Source: Nageia nagi (taxonomy: Eukaryota; Pinophyta). Taken from it: a DNA stretch of 64,000 nt. Location of the stretch: the NCBI GenBank assembly GCA_050084985.1, contig JBITNC010000001.1:39184001-39248000 (forward strand), written 5' to 3'. The notes under the pieces are model-generated. The model did no database searches, was not told where the DNA came from, and saw only the letters and a program-made list of their open reading frames with translations. The stretch's first letter is position 1. Each line of letters starts with the position of its first letter. The position numbers were made by a program, and so were the translations under genes. Of this stretch, positions 44,850 to 56,710 are shown piece by piece.

Positions 44850-45783
44850 TTGTATAATAAGATGCCAAACTTGTATAGAGAAAAAGAATACCAATACATC
44901 CAAAGGATTCTTTGCTAATCAACAAGTATATTTACAAGTATCTCAAAGTGGAATTCATTGAGCTCATTAACTTTCACCTTGGTTAGTCGACATTGTTCCA
45001 ACTTTGAAACCAAATGAAAAAATTAGATGTTGCATATATTTCAAATATTTAAATAAGGCTTGTCTAAAATATAACTTTGCATTGTCACATGTTGACACAA
45101 TTATGGATTCTACAACAAGACATGAGATATTATCATTCATGGATGGTTTCTTAGGATACAATCAAATTAGGATCAATAAAGAGGATCAACATATGACATC
45201 CTTCACCATACCTTGGGGAATATTTTATTAGGTGTCATTCCCTTTGGCCTCAAAAATGTTGGGGCAACATACCAAAGAGCAATGGTAATTATGTTTCATG
45301 AACTTATTCATAAATCAATTGAAGTTTATGTTGATGATATTCTTACTAAATCAACTAAGAAAGACAATCACTTATAATATCTAAGAGTAATTTTCAAAAG
45401 GATGAGACAATTTAACTTGAAGCTAAATCCTAAGAAGTATATTTTTAGGGTATTTAGTGGCAAGTTGCTTGGTTACATTATATCTAGAAGGGGCATAGAG
45501 ATAGACCCTAAAATGGTTAAATACATAATGGATATGCCTACACTAAGAAACATTAGAGAAATTAAAAGTCTTCAAGGAAAGTTAAAAGCACTCAATATTC
45601 ATGGCTCCATTAGTATATAGAATAGCTCCATTCTCTTACTTTCTCAAGAGGGAAAATTAGTTTAAATGGAAAAAGGAGTGTCAAAAGGCATTTGAAGACA
45701 TCAAGAGTTACTTTCTTAACCTTCCTATTTTGAATCTAATTGATCATACAAATGGCCTATACTTGTATCTCTCAACTACAACC
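44850..45783 (+). pseudogene. C reverse transcriptase (decayed, cut by D at its 3' side)
   Basis: KPNEKIRCCIYFKYLNKACL, MDGFLGYNQIRINKEDQHMT and FTIPWGIFY occupy 45004-45231. After a shift, the catalytic box VYVDDILTKS (about 45327-45356) keeps both aspartates. LNPKKYIFRVFSGKLLGYII and RRGIEIDPKMVKYIMDMPT follow (45402-45545). The frame reaches the connection region and the first strand of RNase H (GLYLYLSTT) at 45783, where D is inserted. Confidence 0.85.
45779..45783. other. Target site duplication of D (left copy)
   Basis: CAACC at 45779-45783 is repeated at 54554-54558, directly after the right LTR of D. The duplication proves that D integrated as a unit into C. Confidence 0.9.
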
Positions 45784-46419
45784 TGTAGACCTAAAATAAA
45801 TGCATAAATGATAAATTGACACACTATTTACCTACAATATATATAATTGAAGCATATATGAGAAATATGGCATCAAATAAAAAATGATAATTCATGTACC
45901 TTCATTGAAATCACATGAATATGAAATAATAGCAATCATCCATCAATCACCATAATGTAAACTAAGAAATGTACACAACCAATGTCCTAAGAAGGAATGT
46001 CATTAGCTACATGGGGTAAGTAGATCTACAAATGGAATAAAAAGTATATGAAAGTGAGATGAATGGTTTAACATATCTATGTAGAGGTGGTGTTACACAA
46101 TAACAATGTTGGTAGGATAGAGTGATCTTGCATGTTTTGGTATCTCTCTTGGTATTTCTAAGGCCCTCTCATGATGTTTCCTTCATGCCCTTGATGTTTC
46201 TTTATAGAAACATCCTAATCTTCCTTGATTCTTGGGATCATTACACATTACATTATTTGAGGTGTATTTCTTGATATTGGATACCCTTTACATTGTACAA
46301 TGTTCCATTACATTGATTACATTTTTTTGGATATATTTTAACCCCTTTTTACAATAAGTATCCTCGATGCTATAAAATGAATTATTTAATAGATAATAAT
46401 TCATTTTTAGGTATCTACA
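45784..46419 (-). repeat. 3' LTR of D (longer copy)
   Basis: TGTAGACCTAAAATAAATGC to TTAGGTATCTACA, 636 bp. It matches the 441-bp right LTR except for about 195 extra bases after CTATTTACCTAC. The extra block is bordered by CTAC on both sides, so the right copy probably lost it by recombination at the short repeat. Confidence 0.9.
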
Positions 46420-46434
46420 TTTTTCCCCTCTTTT
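46420..46434 (-). other. Polypurine tract of D
   Basis: The minus strand reads AAAAGAGGGGAAAAA immediately before the 3' LTR. It is a canonical tract and sets the orientation. Confidence 0.85.
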
Positions 46435-47924
46435 GAGGTGTGATTGAAGCAATGAAATTACATTTCCAAAGAATAAGTATAGAAGAAATTTTTTTTGAGA
46501 ACTTTGAACTATTTATTTGCACTACCACTTGATGATAATGATGAGGGTCCTTTACTGCCCCCTTTTGGCTTGGTTTCCCCAAGAAAGCTCCTTGAATGGT
46601 GTAACCAAGACAAAATCTGAAAAATTGTGTCTCTTTGATCTTTATGATATGTAAATCATGGAAGGAACTTGTTAGGATCCTACATCCTAACATTTAATTA
46701 GGCTATAGTAGTTTATTTAATTAGACTATAGGCTTTTCTTAAATATTAAGGGTTGACATATTTGTAAGGTGAATTACCATTTTGTATGGAGCACCTAAAT
46801 TATAGTTAGGGTAGGCAAATTATGAATACTTTTAGTGAAATCATTTGTAAGGATCTTAAAAATTATATTATTTAGAGAGGAATAGGAGGTATCACCCTCA
46901 AAGAGGCTCGTGATTCATTTTGGCTTTCTATTATATCAATTTGTTGTTATTTTAATCCATTATGAGATTAAATGCTTATTGAAGTTCAAAATTTATATAT
47001 TATGTGCAAATCCCTTCTTGGAACTTATAGGTTCCTAACATAACTTTGCTAGCAAGTAGTCTTACAGTACCACTTCCAATCTATGAAATAGATGATGTTG
47101 GTTTTCCCCTTACACTATTCAATCATGAATCTAGCCATTCCATCATTTCTACTACTCAGGAAACTAATGCACTTATGTCTATACCTAGATACAAAAGAGG
47201 TCACTTTTTCTATGATGAAATACCATTGATTTGGATGCCATTGATGATGTAGGAACAATGAGCATACCGTTAGCAGTGTGAGTTCTATAATATTTTTCTT
47301 TCTTTTCATGATGTAAATGACTACAAAAAGGTGTTATATATACCCTACATGAAAATATTTTGGATACATAGTGAGTTGCATCATCCATTAATGATGATTC
47401 AATATCAAAAATCTACTTACAGTTGTATCTTCAATTTATCTTTTAAGTGAGTGAACTCTCACTAACTGTATTGATGGCTATTAACAGTCATATGTTCTAT
47501 GTTTATGACCTGAAAATATTATGCTTTGTATGGTTCAAAGTAAAAATCATATGAATACATAGCAAATTACATCATCCATTGATGATGAATCAATATTTGC
47601 ATCATCAATTTATCTTTTAAGTGAGTGAACTCTCACTAGCCATATCATTGGCAATCGATAACCTAGAATTTTATGTCCATGGTCCGTAGATATTATAGTG
47701 TCAATGATCTTTTTATATTTCCCACTTTTTTTTTATTATTATTACTTGAGGAATCCATGTAGTTGGATATGTATAGATAGTAATGCACATTATTGGCTGC
47801 ATGAACACAATATAATGAAATGAAAAACTAAAAATAAAAAATATGATACAAGTACCTTGCGCAAGATTTTTATTATGTTGCAAGGTATGGAGGAATTATC
47901 TTTAAGACAAGAAGCATTTGAGGT
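46435..47924 (-). other. D 3' region (contains a solo LTR and a 190-bp duplication)
   Basis: Non-coding stretch between the end of integrase and the polypurine tract. The solo LTR is listed separately. At about 47375-47510 and 47560-47690 a segment is duplicated: GCATCATCCATTAATGATGA-like, then ATCTTTTAAGTGAGTGAACTCTCACTA in both copies. The plus-strand frame at 47046-47252 shows no motif. Confidence 0.6.
46670..47040 (+). mobile_element. Small solo LTR or TRIM-like insertion
   Basis: 371 bp from TGTTAGGATCCTACATCCTA to GGTTCCTAACA. The ends are inverted relatives (TGTTAGGAxCC). The flanks GAACT (46665-46669) and TAACT (47041-47045) look like a five-base duplication with one change. The TGTTAGGA...TCCTAACA ends are common in copia-type LTRs. 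There is no internal domain, so it is a solo LTR, orientation uncertain. Confidence 0.7.
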
Positions 47925-49320
47925 GGGTGGAATTAAAGGTATTTAGTTATTCCTTTCCATCCATGGATGATAGTTTGTAAGCTCTTGATTCTATTGCTTC
48001 CACTACAACAAATGGACCCAACCAATTTGGTTCAAATTTTCCTTTAACCTCATCATTTGTAGTTGACTTCTTGATATTCTCCTTCAGTACTAAATCTCCC
48101 ACTTTGAATTATTTTGCCTTTATTTTCTTTTTAAATTCTCTTTTTTATTTTTGCATGATATAGCTTTTGATGTTTGATTGCTCTGATTATCTTCTCATCC
48201 AATGACTCTAATTGTTACAACCTAGCTTTTCTTGCATCCTCATCCATTATATCTCCTTACAATGAAATCTTGAGGGATGGGAGATCTAATTCCAATGGTA
48301 TTACAACTTCATCTCCATATACCAATGAGAATGGTGTTTCTCTGATGGTTGTTCTAATACTTTTTCTATAATCCAAAGTGCATAAGGTAGCTATTCATGC
48401 CAATCCCTTTTGCATCTATCTCATGTTTTTGACAAAATACTTTTGATAGTCTTATTAGTAGCTTTCAATTGACCATTACCTTAAGGATAGTAAACTAAAG
48501 AAAATGATTGAATAATATGAAATTTCTTGCAAAATATTTCATTTCCTTACCTTTAAATATTTTTCCATTATCCATAATCAACATTTGTGGCACACCAAAT
48601 CTTGTAATGATGTTTTCAATTGGGAATGCAATGATTTTGTCTTGGGTGACTAATTTCATAGGAATGGATTCAACCCATTTTTGTAGTGAACTTTGTAGTT
48701 GTAATGACAAATTTATGGTCTTCCCATGAGTGAGGATTAATGAGGCCAATCAAATATATGCCCCAAGTGGAAAATGGTCATGGTGAAACAATGGAATTAA
48801 TTCTTTGGTAGAGTGCTTTACCAAATTAGCATGTTTTTTACACTACAAACAAGTCTTCACATGATTCTTACAATCTTCCTCTATTGTGGGCCAATAGTAA
48901 CCAATGCACAAAAGTTTAATAAATAATGTCTTTGCATGGAAATGACCTCCACATAAGGCATCATGTTCCTACTTTAATGTTCTATCTATTTCATGTTGTG
49001 TGAGATATCTCAATAAAGCACCATCAAAATATCTTCTATACAACAACTCATCAATGATCACATACTTAAAAGCATTCCTCTTTAACCTCACTTTTTCATT
49101 TCTACATAATCATATGAAATTATTTAATCTTTCAAATAATTGTGAATATCCACATACTAGTTTTGAAAATCATTTTCTTCATCAATAAGACATGTCTCTA
49201 TTTCATGCATATCTTCAATGTAGGAAGGTGTACCAAGCTTATGGATTTTTAGAATTTTCTCTTAATCCCCTATCTCACTTGGTGCAAGAGAAGTTGTGCT
49301 TGCCATAGCATTTACATACC
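47925..49320 (-). pseudogene. D integrase (decayed)
   Basis: Minus strand, from the zinc-finger region near 48960-48840 (YYWPTIEEDCKNHVKTCL-like codons) through a fragment at 48749-48495 with FPIENIITRFGVPQMLIMDN (second catalytic Asp kept in DNGKIF). The C-terminal domain near 48120-47940 reads as codons for the block GDLVLKENIKKS...FEPNWLGPFVV. The first Asp region is too degraded to assert. Confidence 0.75.
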
Positions 49321-49342
49321 TGTTATTGGTTCATGGGATATT

Positions 49343-49760
49343 CTAAATAGTATATCTTTCAAATTGATCCAATAAGTCATTAACCACTATTTTGTAAGGC
49401 CTCAACTTTTCATCCTTGGTATAAAATATATCTTGTACTTGATTAATTACAAGATATAAATCACCATATATCTTCAAATTTCTTATTTTCAATGTTATAA
49501 CTACTTTTAGACCCAATATCAAAGCTTCATACTCTACCATATTACTAGTGCATTCAAATCCAAGTTTGTAAGCCATGGGAATTACTTCATTTGTAGGAGA
49601 TACCAAGAAAATACTTTCTCCTACTCCATAAGAGCATTTAGATCTATCAAAATACAAATTCCAAGAAGTTGGTTCATCCTCTATGTAACATACATATTCA
49701 TATAGGATGGACATCTCATCAAAATCATGTTGCTAATGACCTTCTGACAACTCTATACAT
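49343..49760 (-). pseudogene. D second, archaeal-type RNase H (decayed)
   Basis: Open frame 49714-49343: SWNLYFDRSKCSYGVGESIF, NMVEYEALILGLKVVITLKI and LKIYGDLYLVINQVQD. DR replaces the usual DG; the Glu in EYEAL is kept, and GD of the third block is kept. It lies between native RNase H and integrase, the classical Tat position, as in B1 and C. Confidence 0.85.
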
Positions 49761-49869
49761 CATCGATAACATGGATCATCTTCGTACTCATGTGGTAATT
49801 CTTCATAAATCATTATTTCATGATTCTAAGGGAACTTAGCAATCAAATCTATAATGACCTACTCTTTTA

Positions 49870-51070
49870 TGGACTTTTATTTTACCACATTCATATCAAA
49901 TTCATGTAACAATATTAGCCATTTTGCTACCCTGCCTGATAAATGTTGCTTTGTCATAAGATATTTCAATGGGTTAACTAGACTAACAACAAAAGTAGTG
50001 CAATACAAAAGATAGTGCCTCAATTTTTCTATAGAAAAAATAATATCAGAGCAAAGCTTTTCCATATGAATATATCTAGTTTCATAATCAATAGGAGTTT
50101 TGCTAAGGTAATAAATTACCCTTTCTTTGTTCTCATCATCCTTTTTACACAACATTTCCCCCAAGGCATACAACATGGCTGATATATACAAATAAGGTAG
50201 TTTTGAAAATTCTATAGGAACTAAAATAGAAGGATTGAGAAAGTATTGTTTGATATCTTCAAAATCATTTTGGTATTTTTCATTCCACACAAATTTGAGA
50301 TGCTTTTTCAACAAATGAGTAAAGGGCCTAGACTTATCTCCAAATTGGAAAATGATCCTTCTTACAAAATTTAATTTTTCTTGGATACTCATTAATTGTT
50401 TAATATTCTTTGGGGAAGGCATGCTTACTATATCTTTAAATTTTTTGGGATCTACCTCAATTCCTCTTTTAGAAATCATAAAACCAAGCAATTTTCCTAA
50501 AGTAACACCAAATGTACATTTTTGAGGTTTGAATCTAAGCTTGTACCTTTTTAGAATTTGAAACACTTCTTCAAGCAACTCTAAATGATCTTTTCCTTAC
50601 TTTGACTTTACCAAGATCTTATCAACATACACTTCTATTGATTTATGGATATACTCATGGAACATTCACACCATAGCCCTTTGGTAAGTAGCACCTACAT
50701 TTTTCAATCCAAAGGCATAACCTTCCAATAAAATTTTCCCATGGTGTAGTGAAAGCAATCTTATGTTGGTTAAATAGATTGATTAGCATTTGGTTATATC
50801 TAGAAAAGCCATCCATGAAACACAAAATATCATGTCTAGCAATACTATCCATAATCATATCAATGTTAGGCAATGGGAAATCATCTTTTGGAAAAGCATT
50901 ATTAATATCACTGAAGTTAGTACAAACCCTTATTTTCCCATTTGGTTTTGTGACCAAGAAAATATTATCCATCCAATTTGAATAATCAATTGGTGTAATA
51001 AATCCAACATTCAAACACTTTTCTATCTCTTTCTTGACTAAAAACAATTTGAAAGGATGCATTTTTCTTA
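49870..51070 (-). pseudogene. D reverse transcriptase and native RNase H (decayed)
   Basis: N-terminal RT (51062-50655): PIDYSNWMDNIFLVTKPNGK, NNAFPKDDFPLPNIDMIMD and MDGFSRYNQM. The catalytic box reads VYVDKILVK (about 50633-50607): the second Asp of YVDD is Lys, so the enzyme would be dead. A 233-codon frame (50578-49877) runs from FKPQKCTFGVTLGKLLGFMI through the thumb to RNase H blocks YLYISAMLYALGEMLCKKDD, YYLSKTPIDYETRYIHMEKL and the tether LHEFDMNVVK. Confidence 0.88.
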
Positions 51071-52099
51071 GCTTCTATTTATTTGGCTTAGCTCCCTCTT
51101 TAAGTGGTAAATTATGCATAACAAAAGAAGGGTATAGATCAGGCATATAATCATAAGACTAAGAAAAAAATTTATTATGTTCAATAAATCTGTGTGTGTA
51201 CCTTTCTTGTTGTGGCATAGGGAGGGTTGATCCAACTTGAATCAATCTTTACTCATTTCTTGTTCCAATATTTAACATTTACCAATTCTTTAGCTAGGAA
51301 TGTTAATACCTCCTTTTTTTGCAATAGGGAAGGCAATTCATCCAATCCTTGTATGTTACCTATATCACTATCCTTTGGATGGACCTAAAACACTTTATTT
51401 AAATTTACTTCTTGACCAAAATATGCATACTCATTATAATATAACTTACTTGCCTCTTTTCATTAGATTTAGTAAATTTTGAATGTGCCCCCAAGAATTA
51501 TAAAAATATCATCATTAGTACTAAAGTAATAAAATTCTAGAGGTAGAGCATCATCAATCCACAAATTTCTAGCAATATCATCAGACAATTCAATCATATT
51601 GCATTCTTTAACAAACTTAATAGGTCCCATTATTTGCTTCGTATTTTGATCACTACCCAATCCATCTTTATTTTTTTATGATTTTGAATTAGTAGGAAAC
51701 AAGGACATCCCTTGACCAAATTTTCCTAAACCTCCTCCCTTATACTTACAATTTCAAACCATATACTTGTGAACAAAATAAGATGGAAATATTTTACCCT
51801 ATTCATTTATTATAAGATCTATTGTTCATTTCTCTGGGTTAGATGAAATTGATGTGATAGAGCAAGATCCTTCTCCATCTTCACTATTTTTATGTCATTA
51901 ACTATCTTTGGGTAGGATAGCACATCATTTATGGCCTTCCACATATAGAATTTTGGTCTATCCCAAGTCTTTAATAGAGAAAATAGGTCCACATTCTCAA
52001 TTTTGTATGTACCCATACCTATTTTCATAATTTGAGGTCATTTTTTTGTACTTTCCCCTGGTACACTTTGTTCTAAGGGTTGAATCTTATATATGGGAT
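51071..52099 (-). pseudogene. D protease-RT linker
   Basis: Degraded linker with an open 63-codon piece (51660-51469) and a 69-codon piece (52028-51819) containing ALSHQFHLTQRNEQ-like codons. No domain recognised. Its length of about 1 kb is comparable to the linkers of B1 and C. Confidence 0.45.
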
Positions 52100-52490
52100 A
52101 GGCCACTATAAATTCCTAAAAGTATTCTATATTATGGAAAGCATATGGTTTTGGATCACCAAGTACTATATGAACCTCACCCTTATATTCAAATTTCAAT
52201 CTTCCATGTACTGTAGACAGGACTATATCCATATCATGAAGCCAAGGCCTTCCTAATAGCAAATTATATGATAATTTAGAATCAACAACTTGAAACTTAG
52301 CTACAATTTTCTTCACTCCTATAGGGACCATAATTGTGGCTATTCCAACTGGTATTTTAGATGAGCTATTATATGCCCTAATCTTGAATGTAGCTTCCTC
52401 TAGGGGCGAGATCTCTACACCTTTTTCTTGGAGTTGGATCAAAAAATTATAATAACATACATTAATAGTTGATCCATTATCTACCAATGT
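52100..52490 (-). pseudogene. D aspartic protease (decayed)
   Basis: Open frame 52487-52116: MVDNGSTINVCYYNFLIQLQ, with DNG in place of D-[ST]-G, and YNLLLGRPWLHDMDIVLSTV, a well-kept second block. The fold is recognisable end to end (about 120 codons). The active-site change may be decay; B1 (DEG) and C (DGG) are also changed at this residue. Confidence 0.85.
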
Positions 52491-52499
52491 CCTTTTTAT

Positions 52500-53987
52500 C
52501 TCTCATCCATCTATAATAGATGCGTTATACAAGGATAAACATTCATCAATAAGTTCCTTACTAATCTTTTCATACTTATAAAAAGATATAGCATCACATT
52601 CCTTGATAGACCTAAGCTTTTTAGAGAATATAGCAGTAAACATATTTGTATGGATTGTATCCTTTTTGAATAAAGCATATAAGATCTCTCTATGTAACTT
52701 AGATGTAGATATAAGATCATATAAACTAATCTTGGAAGGAGTAGTTTTTAATTGCTTAATCACACTATATGTTTTTGGATTAGGGGGGATACTTACTTGT
52801 TTTGTAGTGGCTAGATTTAGACCATGTCTTGGTTGCCCTCTTTGTAACCCAACATAAACCTCTTTGTAAACTAAAACTATATTCATTTTCATCCCCTAAT
52901 TTGGATCTGTCTAATAAATATCATATTTTCCTTCAACAATGAGATCCAAAATGGTTACCTCTAATCCTTTACAAAAATTTGTAGCATGAGCTTTTCTTTG
53001 GTGATATGTATAATAAGCAACCGATTTTCCCATAGGAACATTATCATAATGTGCTCTCTTTTCCAATGGCTATAATAATTCCATTTTCATTGAATCCCTC
53101 ATAATAAATATTGGCTTTATTGGAAAGGTGTACCTTATATCTTTTATGGTGGCAGATCTTTGCAATTTGGGTGGAGAGGCAGGTGTATCAGCCATGTGCA
53201 TTATCTTCTCCTCCTTTTTGGTATATGTCTTTCTATTTTCCTTATTTTAAGGAGTGTATGTGTACTTGAACTTCCCTAACTCAAGCAAAAAGTTTTCTTT
53301 TTGCAATAACTCTTGTATCAATACTCCAAATCCAACATTCTTGTTACTAGGAACATGCAAATTGATAATAGATAAGATAGAATCTTTAAATATGAAAAAA
53401 ATTTCATTTTCATATAATTTATTTTGAATAAATTACCATACCTTTTTGAACCATGGAATATATTTCTCTAGGGTTTCATTTCTCCCTTGTCTCATGGTGC
53501 ATAAATATGTAACTGTTCCTTATTCTTTGATATTATGCTTATATTGTCCCATGAATAGTTTGACCAATGACTTGAAAGAATAAATTGAACCTTTAGGAAA
53601 ATTATATAACCATTGACTAGCATCACCTTTTAGACTCCTTGGGAAAAATTTGACCATCAATTTCTCCTTTGACCCTAATTCCAACAAGTACTCCTCTTGA
53701 AAGCTAACAAGTTGTTGCTTTGGATCTTGGTTGCCATTGAACATGTTGAACTTGGGGGCCTTGTGCTCAAGTGGTAGGGGATAATTGCATATCTCCTCTG
53801 ATAAGGATGATATGAATACACCATCATAGTCCTCTTCATTTTTTATGATCTCCTACTATTCTTAAGATTAGTCAAGCAGTTACGATAGGATCTAGCATTG
53901 TTGATGAACTACTAGAAATCTATAGTGTAAATACTTCTTTACATAATTTTTGTATTTCTTTAAGAAGTTCTCAAAATAGTTGATCCA
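52500..53987 (-). pseudogene. D gag (decayed)
   Basis: It starts near MDQLF at 53987. The gag core is in the frame 53744-53520 (PRSLKGDASQWLYNFPKGSI, LVKLFMGQYKHNIKE). The zinc-knuckle region near 52995-52950 reads TYHQRKAHATNFCKGLEVTI, its first Cys mutated and the middle Gly changed to Ala. The frame 52892-52503 holds the gag-protease connector with ISLYDLISTSKLHREILYAL, a motif also seen at the window end in B2. Confidence 0.8.
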
Positions 53988-54091
53988 TTTTTATGTTGCT
54001 GATAGCCTAAAAATAATTTTTAAACATCATTGATGGTGTGGATCTATTACATAATTCTCATAGGATATAGTCAAGAAGACAAGATTAATTG

Positions 54092-54112
54092 AAATAGTTA
54101 GGTTCACCAAAA
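54092..54112 (-). other. Primer binding site of D
   Basis: The minus strand reads TTTTGGTGAACCTAACTATT immediately inside the 5' LTR. It shares TTTGGTGAACC with A2, so D and A2 probably use the same primer tRNA. Confidence 0.65.
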
Positions 54113-54553
54113 TGTAGACCTCAAATAAATGCATAAATGATAAATTGATGCACTATTTATCTACGAATGGAATAAAAAGTATGTGAAAGCGAGATGAAGG
54201 GTTTAACAAATCTATGTAAATATAGTATTACAAAATATCGATGTTGGTAAGATAGAGTGATCTTGCATGTTTTGGTATCTCTCTTGGTATTTCTAAGGCC
54301 CTTACATGATGTTTCCTTCATACCCTTGATGTTTCTTTATAGCAACATCCTAATATTCTTTGATTCTTTGTATCATTACACATTACATTGTTTGAGTATC
54401 TTTCTTAATATTTGACACCATTTACATTGTACAATGGTCCAATACATTGATTACATTGCCTTGGGTATATTTTAACTCCTTTTTATAATAAGTATCCTTG
54501 GTGCTATAAAATGAATTATTTAGTAAATAATAATTCATTTTTAGTAATCTACA
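54113..54553 (-). repeat. 5' LTR of D (shorter copy)
   Basis: TGTAGACCTCAAATAAATGC to TTAGTAATCTACA, 441 bp. It is followed by the CAACC duplication and then by the RNase H codons of C (NAIVKILMQ). Landmarks shared with the left LTR include GATAGAGTGATCTTGCATG and GATGTTTCCTTCAT. Confidence 0.92.
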
Positions 54554-54558
54554 CAACC

Positions 54559-54890
54559 AATGCTATTGTAAAAATCCTTATGCAACTCAATAATAAAAAT
54601 ATAGAGAGGATTGTGTATAATTTATCTAAGAGCCCTACATAATGCAGAAATTAACTACACACTAATTGAGAAGTTGTGTTATACCATAGTCTACATAACT
54701 CAGCAATTGAGGCACTATATGATCACCAACACTATCTTCATTATGGCTCAAGCTAATCCACTAAGGTATTTGTTATTAAAACCATAATTGCAAGGAATAT
54801 CAACCAAATGGATAATGGAATTACAAGAGTTTGATATCCTTTACATGGCAAAAAGCAATCAAGGGGTAGGTTATAGTTGATATGCTTGCA
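54559..54890 (+). pseudogene. C native RNase H, continuation (decayed)
   Basis: Picks up from GLYLYLSTT before D: NAIVKILMQLNNKNIERIVY, then NLSKSPT. After stops and a shift, LRHYMITNTIFIMAQANPLR-like codons and WIMELQEFDI (about 54808-54837) follow. It is the same domain interrupted by D; no bases besides the duplication seem lost. Confidence 0.8.
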
Positions 54891-54929
54891 ACAGAATGAT
54901 GTGATGAAAATAGTAACAAGAATGAGATG

Positions 54930-55270
54930 GTGGCACTAGTTTAGTAACATGAAGATAATACATGGACACTATTCTTTGATGGCTCCAAATGTTTGCAAGT
55001 GGTTGGGGAAGGAATTGTACTAGTATCTCCTAAAGGTGGAATGATCCTTATGGCTTACAAATTGAATTTTGAGTGCATAAACAACATGGTTGAGTATGAG
55101 GTTTTAGTAATGGAATTAAAGGTAATAATTAACCTTGTAATCAATCACTTGAAAGTTTATGGTGATTCACAACTTGTCATCAACCAAATCAATGATGCCT
55201 ACAACACAAAATATGAAAAATTATAGCCATTTAATTACCTAGTAGCTACAATGGCTCAAAGGTGTTTCAC
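54930..55270 (+). pseudogene. C second, archaeal-type RNase H (decayed)
   Basis: LFFDGSKCLQVVGEGIVLVS, NNMVEYEVLVMELKVIINLV and LKVYGDSQLVINQINDAYNT. The DG, the Glu of EYE and the GDS motif are all present, so it is the best kept of the four copies in the window. The open frame is 54993-55226. Confidence 0.85.
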
Positions 55271-55479
55271 ATGAATTCAGTTTGAGAATATTTCAAGGAA
55301 TAATAACAATTTTTGGATTATATGGTTAATATTGTTTCATTAAAGCCTAACTCAATTGAATATGAGAATACATTATCAAAATCAATAGCCTTAGACATTC
55401 TTATTTTCTAGATGATAATGAATTTCAAGGGTTCTTCAAGAGGGATCCATTCATATGTGTTATTATCCCATTGCATGCA

Positions 55480-56710
55480 TGGTATGTTGATATCTACAAC
55501 TACCTCAAGCAAGAAAAGATTTTGGATTCATGTCAGTCCAAGTTCCTAAAATAAATACTGAAATGCATGGCTACAAGGTATATCATTATTGGTGATATTA
55601 TTCATAGAAGGTCATTTGATGGTACTTTGCTTAGATGTCTAAATGAAAGTGAAGAAAATAAGGCTATGGAATAAGTACATGATAGCATAAATGGAGGTCA
55701 TTTCAATGGTAAAACCATCTATTATAATCTCTTAATACTAGATTATTATTGGCCATCTATGGAAAAGGATTGCATTTTGCATTTTCAAAAATGTGAAAAG
55801 TCTCAAAAGCATGCTAACTTGAAACAGGTTGCTTCAAGTGAATTAGCCATATGATATCTCATTGGCCTTTTTCTATTTGGGCCTTAGATTTAATTGGTGT
55901 TATCAATCCCAAATCTAGTTAGGGACACAAATTCATCCTAGTTGTTATAGAATACTTCACAAAATGGGTAGAAGTTGTACCTTTGAGATCTTCCAAAGGG
56001 ACTTAAATTATGAAATTCATGACTAAAAATTATGAAATTCATGATAATAGAAAGAATTTTATAAGCAAACAAGTTAGGGAATTTTGCAAAGGTTTCAAGA
56101 TTAAGAAAATATTCCTATCAACATATTATCCATAAGGAAATGGACAAGCAGAAGCAACTAATAAGATAATTATCAACATTTTAAGTAAGATAGTTAAGAA
56201 AAATCATAGAGATTGGCATTCATAACTTATATATGAATTATAGACATACAAAATAAGCATCAAATCAGTTATAAGTTATACTTCATTCTCATTAGTTTAT
56301 GGAGATGAGGAATTCTTACCATTAGATGTAGAAATATCATCATTAAGGGTGTCTCTAGAAGGCATCATTGATTGGGAAGAATAGCGCAAAGTAAGATTAA
56401 GGTAGCTAGCATGATTAAATGAATAGAGAATACATGCCTTAAACTATCTTAGAGATTATCAAAAAATATCCAAGGAATCATATGGTAAGAATATTGTACC
56501 ACAAGAGTTCCAAGTGGGTGATTTAGTAATCAAGGAAAATCATGACAAGTCATAGGTTAAAAAATTAGACAAACATAAGTTTGAGACCAATTGGATTGGT
56601 CCCTACATCATCAAGATAATATTCAAACAATGCATATAGATTGGCAATAGTTGATGGGAAAATTGATAAATCTCAACCAACCAAAGCACCTCAAACCCTT
56701 TGATGCATAA
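55480..56710 (+). pseudogene. C integrase (decayed)
   Basis: HDSINGGHFNGKTIYYNLLI and DYYWPSMEKDCILHFQKCEK (about 55680-55800) are the H2C2 finger region, followed by KSQKHANL. The core is shifted in several places: FTKWVEVVPL-type codons near 55960 and PQGNGQAEATNKII-type codons near 56132-56170, with the catalytic Glu position retained. It ends NQPKHLKPFDA-stop (about 56676-56710), a common integrase end in this group. Confidence 0.75.

Larger units (their letters stand above)
45784..54553 (-). mobile_element. D: Tat-like Ty3/gypsy element inserted in C
   Basis: Complete in outline: 3' LTR 45784-46419, polypurine tract, 3' region, integrase, second RNase H, native RNase H/RT, protease, gag, primer site, 5' LTR 54113-54553, all on the minus strand. 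It is flanked by CAACC duplications. The RT active site and protease site are changed, and stops are present throughout. It contains a nested solo LTR at 46670-47040. Confidence 0.92.

Noticed and set aside
47046-47252. 68-codon plus-strand frame inside D
   Set aside because: It lies in the D 3' region right after the solo LTR, with no recognisable domain or conservation.
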